64,000 bases of DNA from Gloeophyllum trabeum ATCC 11539 (Eukaryota > Basidiomycota > Agaricomycetes > Gloeophyllales > Gloeophyllaceae). Numbering within the stretch: the stretch's first letter is position 1; each line of letters starts with the position of its first letter. Shown here in pieces: positions 1-10,300 of this stretch. Under the pieces are notes generated by a model. It was not told the DNA's origin. It saw only the letters and a program-made list of their open reading frames with translations, and did not search any database. The stretch covers positions 783,652-847,651 of the forward strand of contig NW_006920417.1 of NCBI RefSeq assembly GCF_000344685.1. The letters are read 5' to 3'. Both the position numbers and the translations under genes were made by a program.

Positions 1-330
1 TGTTGCAGCTCGCAGACGATCTGGAGGAGGTTGATCCGACACGAGTGCTCTGTCATTTTGCTCGATTCCCTCTGACGGACGAGCTTGCTGTTGTACTCAT
101 GTTATCTCAGGTAAGTCCACTTCATCATCTCCATATAGCTCCGCTGAACACAAACACTATCTTAGAACTAGGCATACAAGTCGGTTGCGCCCGTACCAGG
201 CTGCGAGCCGCTCTCCCAGCCGCTCTTAGCCGCCGGTGGGCCGCCGCCGGCTATTGAGTGGCTTGCCGATGCAGCCACTGGCGGCCCGTCGGCGGCCCGA
301 TTATATACCGGACGATCCCGAATCAGGTAT
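1..330 (+). CDS. 3' part of an unrecognised gene, cut by the left edge
   Basis: A frame open from the left edge (beginning LQLADDLEEVDP) reaches a good donor (cag|gtaagt) near 110. A plausible acceptor near 182 (aactag) lets it continue in frame as AYKSVAPVPGCEPLSQPL, followed by a proline and alanine rich stretch. The stop is not fixed: it may lie near 410, or another intron may start near 325. I recognise no family. The splice signals and in-frame continuation are the only support, so this could also be a chance frame. Confidence 0.3.
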
Positions 331-1056
331 ATCGCACCTTTATGCTATGTGTTACGCTATTTGCATCCATATTCCGGATTCGCTATCAACCCGAGATGTG
401 CTTTGATATTTTAGCTATGATTCATTGTACTGTATCAGGCCAAAAACCGGACTTCCCCATTGTTCCATATATTTATCCATATTTGCTCTATCACTGGGTA
501 TATCTGCGGAAATTGATATTCAAATATGGTAATGCATTTGTTTCTATTTGATATTCCCTGACATTACCGTTGTAGGGGATCGTCTGTGGCTCAGCTCCCA
601 TATGGGGAGTATATGACTGTATATGGTGGTTGTGTGGAATTCACAATATTGTATTGACATATGGGACTGAATGCCACCGCGTGTCATATTATCGGTTGCT
701 CGATGTGTCGGGTTCAGACATTCTGAGCCCTTTCGTAATTCCGATCCGTCCCAACGAGCAACACAATTATTTCTCGGATCCAACAAGTTCTAAGATACAC
801 AAGTATTAGCTTCCGACAACGAGACGTAAGTAGCGCAGATAGATGGCAAATAGACAGAGCAGCATAGTGTAAGTAGTGCATCCAGAGCCCGGCTGAGTAT
901 ATAATCAAAGGAGCGTTAGTAGATTACGGGATAATCGTAAAGGACCGTGGTAGTGATATTATTCTAGACGAATTAAGGTGAGTAGTGAATTCAGTGTACA
1001 CCGGGCACAAGAGGTTGCCTTGGGGTGCAAGCTTGAGTCTCCTTGGTGCGGTGGGG
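331..1056. other. Non-coding or unresolved stretch
   Basis: Rather AT-rich sequence with only short frames and no recognisable protein. It probably holds the 3' end of the left-edge gene and the 3' untranslated region of the kinase that ends at 1057. Confidence 0.5.
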
Positions 1057-3003
1057 TTACAGCGGGCTGACGGGCATATTCGACCCGTCATACGAGAACC
1101 CTGCACTTCACATTAGCCACCGCACAGCCTACAGACCCCAAAACAAGACTCACCAGCAAACTGGTCCTGCACCGTCTGACTCAGCTGGCTGCCCTCCACC
1201 ACGCTGTCCATCGGCGCCTCCTCCGTGAACACCGTGTCAAAGTTGCTCACGTCCACCGGGCTCGCCACGCGCGGCTTGAACGGCGGCACCACCTTCTTCG
1301 CCCACAGCAAGTCAAAATCGATGTACTTCTTGAAGAAATCGTGCCCTTTGATCTCCTCCGCGCCGTTCACGCCCAGCCGCTTCGTCGAGTCCCGCGTTAG
1401 CAGGCCGGTCAGGATCGACTGCGAGAGCGGCGAGATGTGGTCGGGGAAGGTCAGCGGGTTCTCGAGGATCTTCTGGTACATGATGTCGGTTGATTCTAGA
1501 ACGAACACATCATCAGTGTGAGCGATCAACGAGAAAGGTCAAGAGACTCACCATCATAGAAGGGAGGCAGTCCAACCAACATCTCGTACAACAGAACCCC
1601 GAGCGTCCACCAGTCAATAGTCTTGTTGTACCCCTGCGCGTTCAGCACCTCCGGCGCCAGGTACTCGGGCGTACCGCAGAACGTGTTCGTCGTGTCTGAG
1701 TCCTTCATATTCAGCTTGCATAGCCCGAAGTCGCAGAGCGCGATGTGGCCCGTGTAGTCGAGCAGAATGTTCTCCGGCTTGAGGTCGCGATACACGACGT
1801 CGAGCTCGTGGAGGTGCTCGAGCGCAAGCAGCAGTTCAGCGGAGTAGAAGCGGGAGCGCTCCTCGGAGAAGTGGCCTTCCTGCTGGAGGTGGTGGAAGAG
1901 TTCACCGCCGTTGACGAAACTAAAGAGGCATTCAGTAATTGCTATATCAACTCAGAGGAAGGATAACTTACGCCAGGACCAAGTATAATTTCTGTTCGCT
2001 TTGGAAGCTGAACTTCAGTGGCACGATGAATGGACATCTGACCCGGGCTAGGACCATCCGCTCGGCAAGGGTGTGCGTGATCTCCTTCCGATCTACAATA
2101 TGCGCCTTCCGGATCGTCTTGAGTGCATAGATTCGCTGTGTATCGCGCTTCCTGACTTGCATCACCTTGCCAAAAGAGCCCTTTCCGATCACGGTGATGA
2201 GCTCAAAGTCTTGGATTGTCAGAGATTGTCCCTGCTACGTCCGTAACATGAGCTTTGATACAGTAGAGAAACCGCATAACGCACGCTGCTGGGCTTGTAT
2301 GAGACGGCGATCTGGATCTTTCCTGCACCGTTGCTGAGCTCGTACCACTCCTCCCTGCCGGGGACGAGGTTGTCGAAATCGGGTGTGAACTTGACACCTC
2401 CCATTAAAATATCGTTACCCATATCGTCGGCAACGCCATCCCCGCCGCGTTTGGGCTCTTCTGTGCGGAGGTAGCATTGTAATGAGATCTCAGAGTTATG
2501 TGACACGTCGCTGGGGCGCGTGTAAGTATGCCACCGGGCATGATGGAGAGAGATACGCACAAATGAGCTTGGTACATGTATACAGGGCTCTCCATGACCC
2601 CTCCGAGCGGCGTGATCAAGATCTGGTTGACCTCGAATTCAAGGACGAGGTACGGCAGCCACCAGCACTGCATCCTCTGCACGCTATCGCGCTTCTTCGT
2701 CTCCCGTTCCCGCAGCCGCTCCTCCCTGACGCTGCTCGGGCTGACACTCTCGGCGGCCTTCGCCTGCTGGCTCGCCTGCGCGGCTTGGACGGCGGGCGGG
2801 ATCGGCGTGCCCGCGGGCAGGGAGAGCCCCTGAGCGCCCGACACGGAGATGGTGAGGGTGCCGCCGGAGATGCGCGAGCCGGACGGGTTGGACTGCGTCG
2901 GCGTCGTCGCGCGCGGCGAGCCCGAATTCGAGTCGCCGCCGTTGGGGTTGAGCGCGCTGGCCGCGGAGGGCTTGGACTTGGACTTGCCGAGCTTCCACGA
3001 CAT
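1057..3003 (-). CDS. ypk1: AGC-family Ser/Thr protein kinase, Ypk1/Gad8 type (TORC2 effector)
   Basis: In fungi this kinase acts below TORC2 and Pkh/Pdk1 in control of sphingolipids, membrane stress and growth. The protein starts [12 protein letters not shown] serine and proline rich segment is followed by a C2-like region ([15 protein letters not shown] ... [13 protein letters not shown]). The kinase domain is complete: glycine loop GKGSFGKV, lysine in YALK, catalytic loop [15 protein letters not shown], activation segment [14 protein letters not shown]. The AGC tail has an [11 protein letters not shown] turn region. Splicing a last exon at 1057-1100 onto the one starting at 1155 yields a C-terminal hydrophobic motif FAGFSYDG, where TORC2 would phosphorylate the serine. 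Further introns lie near 1500-1552, 1908-1970, 2220-2280 and 2510-2560. The start is in good context and matches the MSWKL beginning I recall for fungal Ypk1. Sch9 is the main alternative but has a different N-terminus. Confidence 0.88.
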
Positions 3004-3672
3004 GCTGGGTAGGAAGACTATGGTGGCGAAGGGGCTGGGCTATTAGGGGAGAAGGAGTGACTGGGATGTATGTTGGGCAAAGACCTGCTTTGTGGTGGTG
3101 AGGGAGAGAAATTCACTATGCCGACGACGCTGCTGACCGCGAGAGACGACGAAGCTCGGATCGGCGTGCGCCGGCTCTAAGCGAGAATAGTTACCGGCTA
3201 TGGAAACGTCCCAGCCTTTCGACCTTTACAGCTTCAAGCTTCAGACCGTTCGTAACGCGTATCTGGAGGTGGCTTAGGGCGACACTGCGGCTCAACAACG
3301 AGTCTCGCATCTACAGGGAAAACTCCTGCAACGACCTCGTTGAAGCTGAAATTAGTTCTCAAGCTCTTGAATGATGTGTCAGGTGCGACTAATTATTACG
3401 TTCATAGCAGACGCGTTTGCCCTATCTTTATTTCCTATGTCTAGTACTTACTTTATGACTTCAATTGCTTTGAAGTCCTGTACGCTTTACATATATCGCC
3501 CAAGGGGTGGATCTCCCGGAAAGGCAAATGGTCTTCCTAATAAGGGACTTGTTTGGCTGTGAATCCCGGACCCGCCGATCCTGCCCTGTGGATGCACATG
3601 CAACGCTGAAGTCGTACCGGAAAGCTCATTATTCATCTTTACGGCGCTACAGTTAGCTACCAGCTAAGAAAA
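3004..3672. promoter_or_regulatory. Divergent intergenic region between the kinase and the hydrolase
   Basis: The kinase (-) and the hydrolase (+) are transcribed away from each other, so this stretch must hold both promoters and 5' leaders. I see no gene and no clear TATA box or repeated motif. Confidence 0.5.
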
Positions 3673-5090
3673 ATGCCGCCGCACCCGAACACTGGCTTCC
3701 TCGTGCGGGCCCAGCGCGTGTTCCTCTACCTGGGTATTGCATATGCGGCTTTAGTGGTGCTGCTCGCCATCCCTTTCTTCCAGCTCCAGTACGTTTCACA
3801 TGGATAGCCGGGGGTAGGTGTATTCTTACCAGAGGGCGGGGGGTAGCGCGGTCTACCTGCACTCGGTGAGGTGGCCGCTGTTCGCCAAGTTCGACGTGCC
3901 GGAGAAGTACGGATTAGCGCGTAAGCCCTGATTCCAGATATCTGCGCTACCTGGTTGTTCTGAGGGATATACGAAATAGCTGGGAAAACTCTGAATGTCA
4001 AGCTCACAACCTCGGATAATCAAACCATCGGCGCGTGGTTCGTCCTCTCCGATTCCTACTACCACACGCTTCAACCACCCATCGACCCCGTCACCCTCAC
4101 CACGGAGCACGTCCGCGCGTCGCTCCAAACCTACCCGACGATCCTCTTCCTGCACGGCAACGCCGCGACGCGCGCCGTGCCCTTCCGCGTGCAGCACTAC
4201 TCCGCCTTCACTTCACGCCTGCGCGCGAACGTGCTCGCGATCGACTACCGCGGGTTCGCCGACTCCTCGGGTACGCCGAGCGAGGCGGGTCTGGTGCGCG
4301 ACACCCGAGCGGCGTACGACTGGGTGCGCGAGCGCGGCGCGCGGGCGGAGGATGTGCTGGTCGTGGGGCATAGTCTGGGGACGGGCGTGGCAGCGCGGTT
4401 TGTAAGGGAGCTCGAGGAGGCGGGCGGGCGGGTGAAGGGGATGGTGCTGCTTGCGCCGTTCCTGTCGATTGGGAAGTTGGTGGATACATACCACGTGTTG
4501 GGGTTCATCCCCCTTATGAAGCCGCTGAGGAATATTCCCTATGCAGCGAGTGAGCCGTTCTTGTTTACATTTCTTGGGCACTCACTAATTGTGCTTGAAG
4601 ATCTTGTGCTCAATTTCCTGACGCATCATTTCGACACTTCCTCCGTCATTGCCGTATGTATACCTGCTGTCTTACTGTCTGATTTAAGGTGTTGGAACGT
4701 ACTCTCTAGGATATCAAATCACCTATCCTCCTTGCCCACGCCGAGGACGACTGGGACATCCCCTGCGCGCACTCGGATCAGCTCTTCTCATCCATTCTGG
4801 AGCCCCTTCTTCCCCGCCTCCCTGACTTACCCAAGTCAGCTCCCGAAATTTCTCAGCTGACCAAGGACGACTGGAGCGACTACTTATCGGCCCAGTCAAT
4901 GCGGAAGGGTCTCCGCGGGCAGATGGTCACCGAGACTGGTGTACCGAACTTGGGCACCATCCAAGAATTAAGGAGAGGGAATGGGGATGGGAAGGTGGTG
5001 TATGTCAAGCCGAATTGGGGTGGGCATGACCGGGTTGGACTCATGGAAGGCGTGCAAGATATTATTGGCAGGACCTTTGGTATGCTATAA
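3673..5090 (+). CDS. Membrane-anchored alpha/beta hydrolase, ABHD12/Bem46-like
   Basis: Serine hydrolase that in related proteins acts on acylglycerols or lysophospholipids at the endomembrane. The first exon (MPPHPNTGFLVRAQRVF) carries one transmembrane helix (YLGIAYAALVVLLAIPFF). Introns near 3789-3832, 3920-3980 and about 4545-4600, plus one near 4652-4710, are needed to join the frame. The oxyanion region ILFLHGNAATRA, the nucleophile elbow GHSLGTG (near 4370), the acid in HAEDDWDIP (near 4745) and the base in NWGGHDRVGL (near 5030) are all present, so the triad looks complete. It ends DIIGRTFGML. The substrate cannot be told from sequence. Other alpha/beta hydrolases of the Bem46 group are the alternative. 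Confidence 0.85.
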
Positions 5091-6128
5091 CCGTATTTTA
5101 GCGAGGTGCATATTTTAGTGATAGATGCACGACTTGCCAGTCCACATAATTGCTGCAGTGATCTGTCGGACACATGGAGTGGCGGGCCGCTGCTTCCGAT
5201 TACGGAACCGAGGGTGGCGGGGATGCCGGCGGTAACGGTGTGCGCAGAGATCGAGTGGTTGTTCCTTGATTTCTCCGTGCCCGCCCCACGATCTGTTGGT
5301 CCCGCTTCGTGAATCTTGATACTCCACCGCTTCGCCGCGGCGCCACTTGCCAGAAAAGATAATAAACTTGTCAACGGCTCCACGTTCACGGACGAGGGTG
5401 CATAGCCCACTAGGACAGGTGGACAGCTCCTTTAAAGACAGTTACTCGTCTACTAAGTCTTATTTAGGAGGCGCAGTATCAAGCCTACTGGACAGGTTCC
5501 TTCCATGGAAGGCCAACAAACCTGAAGGTCTGTTGAAATAATCGACCATGGGATCCGACGTGGAGACTGGCGCGCTGAGTACCCCGCCGCTGCCCACAAA
5601 TCCAAGTAATTATGTTGGTCTCATCGACCGGATCCCCAAAATCCTCTGGTCACTGTATCCCACCGAGATCCAAGCTGAAGCCACGGCCTGGATAGGGTAC
5701 CCATCGTTTCCCCTCCTGCAGAAATCACGCTGCGTAGTTGCTATGGCCTGGAGCAGGGATCCACGCTTGTGATGAAGTCGCGTGGTGTGGTCGCCACGCC
5801 GGGGAGGCTGCATTAGTATTTAATGTGAGGGGATTGAGATTTTGGCCGAGTCCAATTCCTCATTTCTAGGACAGTTGACTGATTACCGCGTATTGTAGGT
5901 TCCGGACGAGGCGATTTGTTTACCCGACATGGGTCCCGTCCCGTAATTGATCAGGTATTTAAGGTCATCCCCAACGAACGGACGACCTCTCTGTATCCTC
6001 CTATAGAGCAAATCTCTAAAATCCCATAACGGAAGGAAATTTCCTAGAAGCAAGCCTTCGGTGACCGTGTCAATTATTCGCGCCACGGGCCATGTCAATT
6101 ATTCTCGCCAGGTACCTTTGCTGAAGCA
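5091..6128. other. Poorly coding stretch after the hydrolase
   Basis: A long minus-strand frame overlaps the hydrolase 3' end (to about 5410), and short plus frames occur at 5347-5541 and 5548-5772. None shows a recognisable motif or a convincing exon chain. Near 6066-6112 there is a short direct repeat, described separately. Confidence 0.4.
6066..6112. repeat. Short imperfect direct repeat built on tgtcaattattc
   Basis: The segments gtgtcaattattcgcgcca and atgtcaattattctcgcca follow one another a few bases apart. They differ at only a few positions. No coding role is evident. They could be paired protein-binding sites or the trace of a small duplication. Confidence 0.6.
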
Positions 6129-6638
6129 CTAGTTCATGCCAAGGAAAGAGACGGCTACACAACTAGTGTACTTACCAGCTCCCTCGCCCAGAATTCTATG
6201 ATTGTCCTCACAATAACTCTCAAAGACACTGCAAGGTGAGTTGTACTTATACGATAATCTATTCACAGTTAATTGAGAGTTTCCACAGACTAGCGTTATC
6301 CTCAGGACTTTCAGGATCTTCTGCGGACCCTTGCACAGGCCACTCAAAGCGACCGCTTGATAAAGTCGAGAGTGGGGGTCGCGCATCCTGGTCGCGAACG
6401 GCATCGTCAATCGTGCCTCGAAACCATCCATATTGTCATCAACCTCGACGTCCCCAAGGATCGTATCTACGGCCTTGGACGCACAGCGAGCAGGGGGGAG
6501 AAGATGGGGCTGTGGTCCTGTGCATCCAGAAGAGATTGCGCTGCTGAAGGATCGGGTGAACGAGGCGGCCTGGGTGGCCGCCATCGGGCTCAAGGAGGAG
6601 GCGCCCAGCGGAATTGGGACGTCTATGTCTCTTGACAA
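6129..6638 (-). CDS. Possible unrecognised protein
   Basis: A minus frame beginning MSRDIDVPIPLGASSLSP can be extended by one intron (about 6240-6300) into SLRVIVRTIIEFWAREL, which then meets a good donor near 6177. The first part is rich in serine and alanine and could be a transit sequence. No family is recognised. Plus-strand frames over the same bases are also open, so strand and exon choice are uncertain. Confidence 0.25.
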   Translation of the reverse strand: MSRDIDVPIPLGASSLSPMAATQAASFTRSFSSAISSGCTGPQPHLLPPARCASKAVDTILGDVEVDDNMDGFEARLTMPFATRMRDPHSRLYQAVALSGLCKGPQKILKVLRITLVCGNSQLTVNRLSYKYNSPCSVFESYCEDNHRILGEGAGKYTSCVAVSFLGMN

Positions 6639-7381
6639 GTGAAACTTTACTGGTCTACGTGCGTGGGGCAGCCTACGACAGACGCAATTGCAGGAAACTA
6701 CGGGTGTTCCGGGTCTCGCCTTTGCAGAGGCTTGTAGGGGACTCAGGACTCGTGGGTCGTATAGTGGCCCGGGGTGCCCGAGCGTACTGAGCGTAAATCA
6801 CGAGCACGCACGTTACGCATCCATGGTATTTGTATAAATGCGGGAGATAGTTTCGAGGGTGAAATTGTGTTGCCTGATTTTTGCAGATCATTCAGGTACG
6901 TACCCTAGAGTAGCAATGAACCTTGTCTACTCCATAACCTGCCTTGGCATTATTTGTGACCAAGATATCTGGGGAATGAGATAAATGATGGCTTTCTGCT
7001 TACATACTGACGGAAAGCCGTACCGTCCCCTTCAGTGGCTTTCACCACAGAGCGTATTGTACAACTTTTACGCCAACTGACGGTCGGTGTTGGTGTTGGC
7101 GCCTCGCCACACCGATGCATATAGGCCAGCTCGCCGCGGTTCGGGGGGGATCGGCACCGATTGCCGCGGTGTGGCCCCCGGCGGGAAGAAGAGCAGATAA
7201 TTACATAATCACAGAATAACATACCGAAGAAGGAAATATCCCATGGCCACCCTGCACTGATACCGCGAACGCGCTCCACTTGGACAACTTCCCGCTTTCG
7301 CCCTCAAAGGGCGCGCGTTATTGCTTCCGCCAGTCGTCCGTCTCACCCTCTGTATCTCAAGACGACGACGAGGACGACAGC
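6639..7381. promoter_or_regulatory. Upstream region of the phytochrome gene
   Basis: No gene is seen. The stretch has GC-rich parts (about 7080-7190). It must hold the phytochrome promoter and leader, possibly with a 5' exon, because the first long exon is already open before its first ATG. Confidence 0.45.
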
Positions 7382-10300
7382 ATGCCTGCCGACGACAACT
7401 CGACAGCCTCGAGCAGGGCCGGCGGTGTATCACTCATGTCGTCGAGCCCAACGTCTTCGGCGGCAACAAGCTCACCCAAGACTTCGTTCGTCTACCCTAT
7501 CCGGTCGTTGCTTAGCGGAAAAATTCGGCCGGCAGTTACGGGCAGCGAGGAGGCGCAGGATCGACCGCCTGGTGCGCTCGCGTCTGCCGGGAGGTCCTCT
7601 TCATCCGACGATGTAGGCCAGGGCAGGGTGGAACCGCCGCCGATTGATATTGTGATGAGACCAGGGTTACCAAGGCGTAGTTCCTACGATATACCGCTCC
7701 AACCGCCCTCCCCCTCACAAATTCCAAGACTCACACGGACAAAGCCGCGTCCAGCGCACCCGGCGCAGAATTCTAGTAGGACACTTTCTGACATAAAATC
7801 GGGGACGCCTTCGCCCGCGCCAGGGGGCACTCAAGGGGCTGAAGCAGGCCCATCCAGCGAACCGAAATGCACAGACTATCCCGAAGGAGGAGTATCTGAA
7901 TCTACAAGCCCATTCTCGCCGAGGCACTTTGTGTCTAACCTCCCAGATCCCTCGCCGTTCGAGATGCCTCAGTCTGCTGAATTTGTTTCCGGCCCAACCG
8001 GTGAACCGGTGCCGATTGCGATTACTTCACCTGATGAAGCTTCCAGCTTCAATCCGCGTTACCCTGCCCAGTTGTCAGAGGCTGCGGCAGAGGTCTTTAC
8101 CACCTCTGTACTCGCCAGTGATATAGTCCCTGACACTACGCCTCCCGATCCAGGGTCCAGTAACTATTCAGAGAGCGGGATCGTCCATCTAGGCCCCGTC
8201 TTCAGCGAGACCTCTTACGACACTGATTCTTCTCGCGCTCGGTCGTCGCAAGGGGGGTCTCGCTTTGGCAGCTTCGGAGGGTCTGCGTCCGGTTCTGGTG
8301 GCTATGGAGGAAGCCGCACTTCGACATCACCATGGTCCTCGGAGCCGCCGCCGGCCCAGCTAGACATCAGTGTTATCCGAGAAGAGTCCTCTGCATCACT
8401 TGCGCCGTCTGTTGATGCGCGGTCCAAGTCTGGGATGAGTAGGAGTGTCAATCAGAGTAGTTCCAATCAGGAGGAAGATCCGCTCGTCACCTTCAGGTTC
8501 GCATATAAGGAAGACGAGGATGGACACCATGTTGTCGTAGGTAGAGAAGGGCAACTCCTGAAATGCGAGGACGAGGTGGGTACTTCCCTTTTCTCTATCA
8601 AAATTAAGTATGGACGAATTGCCATAGCCAATACGAACCCCTGGGGCAGTACAAGGTTTTGGCGTGTTGATGGTCTTACAAGAAGATGAAGAATCAGGAT
8701 ATTTATCGGTACGCCAGGTATCCGAGGTGGGTGTGTTGACCAGTCAACGCAACGCTAGCTGATAATAGTATTCCAGAACGCGCCTGAAATTCTCGGTCTA
8801 ACCCCGAAATACTTGTTCTCCCTGAATTGCTTGACTGAGGCGCTGCCTGACCCACAAGCAGATTTGCTCTGGGATAACATTCAGTATTTGAACGACCCTG
8901 ATCCGGAGTGTGAAGGTCAGGATGACTCACCACATGTTTTCCTCGTCACCGGTTGGGGTGAGCCAGGGAGTGCACTGCCGGACGAGGAGACGTCCGATCC
9001 TCAGAAGCGGCGGTCGTGGACATGCTGGTGTGCTGCTCACAGACCAACCGCTCCATCAACGGCTGCTGGTAGCGCTGCGACTGCTCCCTCCGATCCAAAC
9101 CTTATCATCCTCGAGTTCGAATTGGAACGAGATACTTTGAATCCGCTCTACCCTCCCACAGAGAGCAACGCGCCTAGTTTGGGATCCCCCTCTAGCATTG
9201 GCACCATCGGATCACCGGGTGGCACAGAAAGTTCAGGACGGACGTTGGTCTCTGAAGATCAATCGGGCGCCACGCAGACGGCGCAATCGGCCCTGCCGGG
9301 AAGTCCGTCAGCGACATCTCCGGAGGCAACTCTATCCGAAAGTATTGAAGGGTCTTCGCCTCACAATATCACCACTGGGCTCGAAGGGTTGGAAGGGGAA
9401 GACGACTGGATACCTTCTCCGGAGCAGATATTCGAGAGTACCACTAATCGCGCCAAGCCGTTGTTGGCACTGGAGAGACTACGAAGAATGAGTCGAGCCA
9501 CCGGGTCATCTTTGTTACCTGATCGGGGCTCAGGTCGTGGCCGACGAGGGGGTCGGCGTGGTGGCGGATCAGGCGCGGTGGGTATGATGGATGTATTCTC
9601 TGTCATGGCCCAGATCAACGAGCAGCTCGGGGCTGCGCCGGATCTGGATACCTTCCTCAAGGTCGTCGTAGGTGTGATCAAGGATCTGACACAGTTCCAT
9701 CGCGTGCTCGTGTACCAATTCGACGAGTCCTGGAATGGACAGACGGTGGCTGAGCTGGTGGATTGGAACAAATCCCATGATTTATACAAGGGTTTGCATT
9801 TCCCCGCGTCAGACATCCCTGCGCAGGTACGGCGTCAGGTCTCTCGACAATTGTGGTTAAATTAAAAATCGTGGCGTTCGGGTTTCTCTAGGCACGGCAA
9901 CTATATGCGATAAGTAGGTATTCAATTGATGCTCGATATACTAATCTTACACTGCCCGGAAGACAAAGTGCGCCTGCTTTACGATCGGTCACAGAGCACG
10001 GCGAGGTTGGTGGCAAAGAGCAAATCCGATCTCGAACCACCTCTGGTACGTGTAAATGTATTCGTGCTGAGCTAGTTGATAAGACTGCTACTCCAGAATA
10101 TGACACATTGCTACCTTCGTGCGATGAGTCCGATCCACCTGGAATGTCAGGTTCAAATTGGATTGGCGTGGCGTTTCTGTGCTAATCGAGATTGCATTCA
10201 GATCTGCGTAATATGGGTGTCCGGGCATCGATGTCAATAGTAAGCTAGAAAATTGCCGATTGCATCTCGCTCTGACATCTCGTGCAGTCGATCATGGCTT

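Noticed and set aside
2482..3012. Plus-strand open frame of 176 codons
   Set aside because: It is antisense to the kinase N-terminus, arginine and alanine rich in the way GC-rich antisense frames are, and lacks motifs.
3995..4405. Alternative plus and minus frames over the hydrolase core
   Set aside because: Only one frame shows GHSLGTG and the rest of the triad. The others are shadows.
4880..5410. Minus-strand open frame of 176 codons
   Set aside because: It overlaps the end of the hydrolase, including its catalytic histidine exon, and has no motif. The part beyond 5090 has no convincing splice chain.
7020..7200. Possible light-responsive element upstream of the phytochrome
   Set aside because: The stretch is GC-rich, but I see no repeated GATC-type white-collar site pattern that would support the claim.
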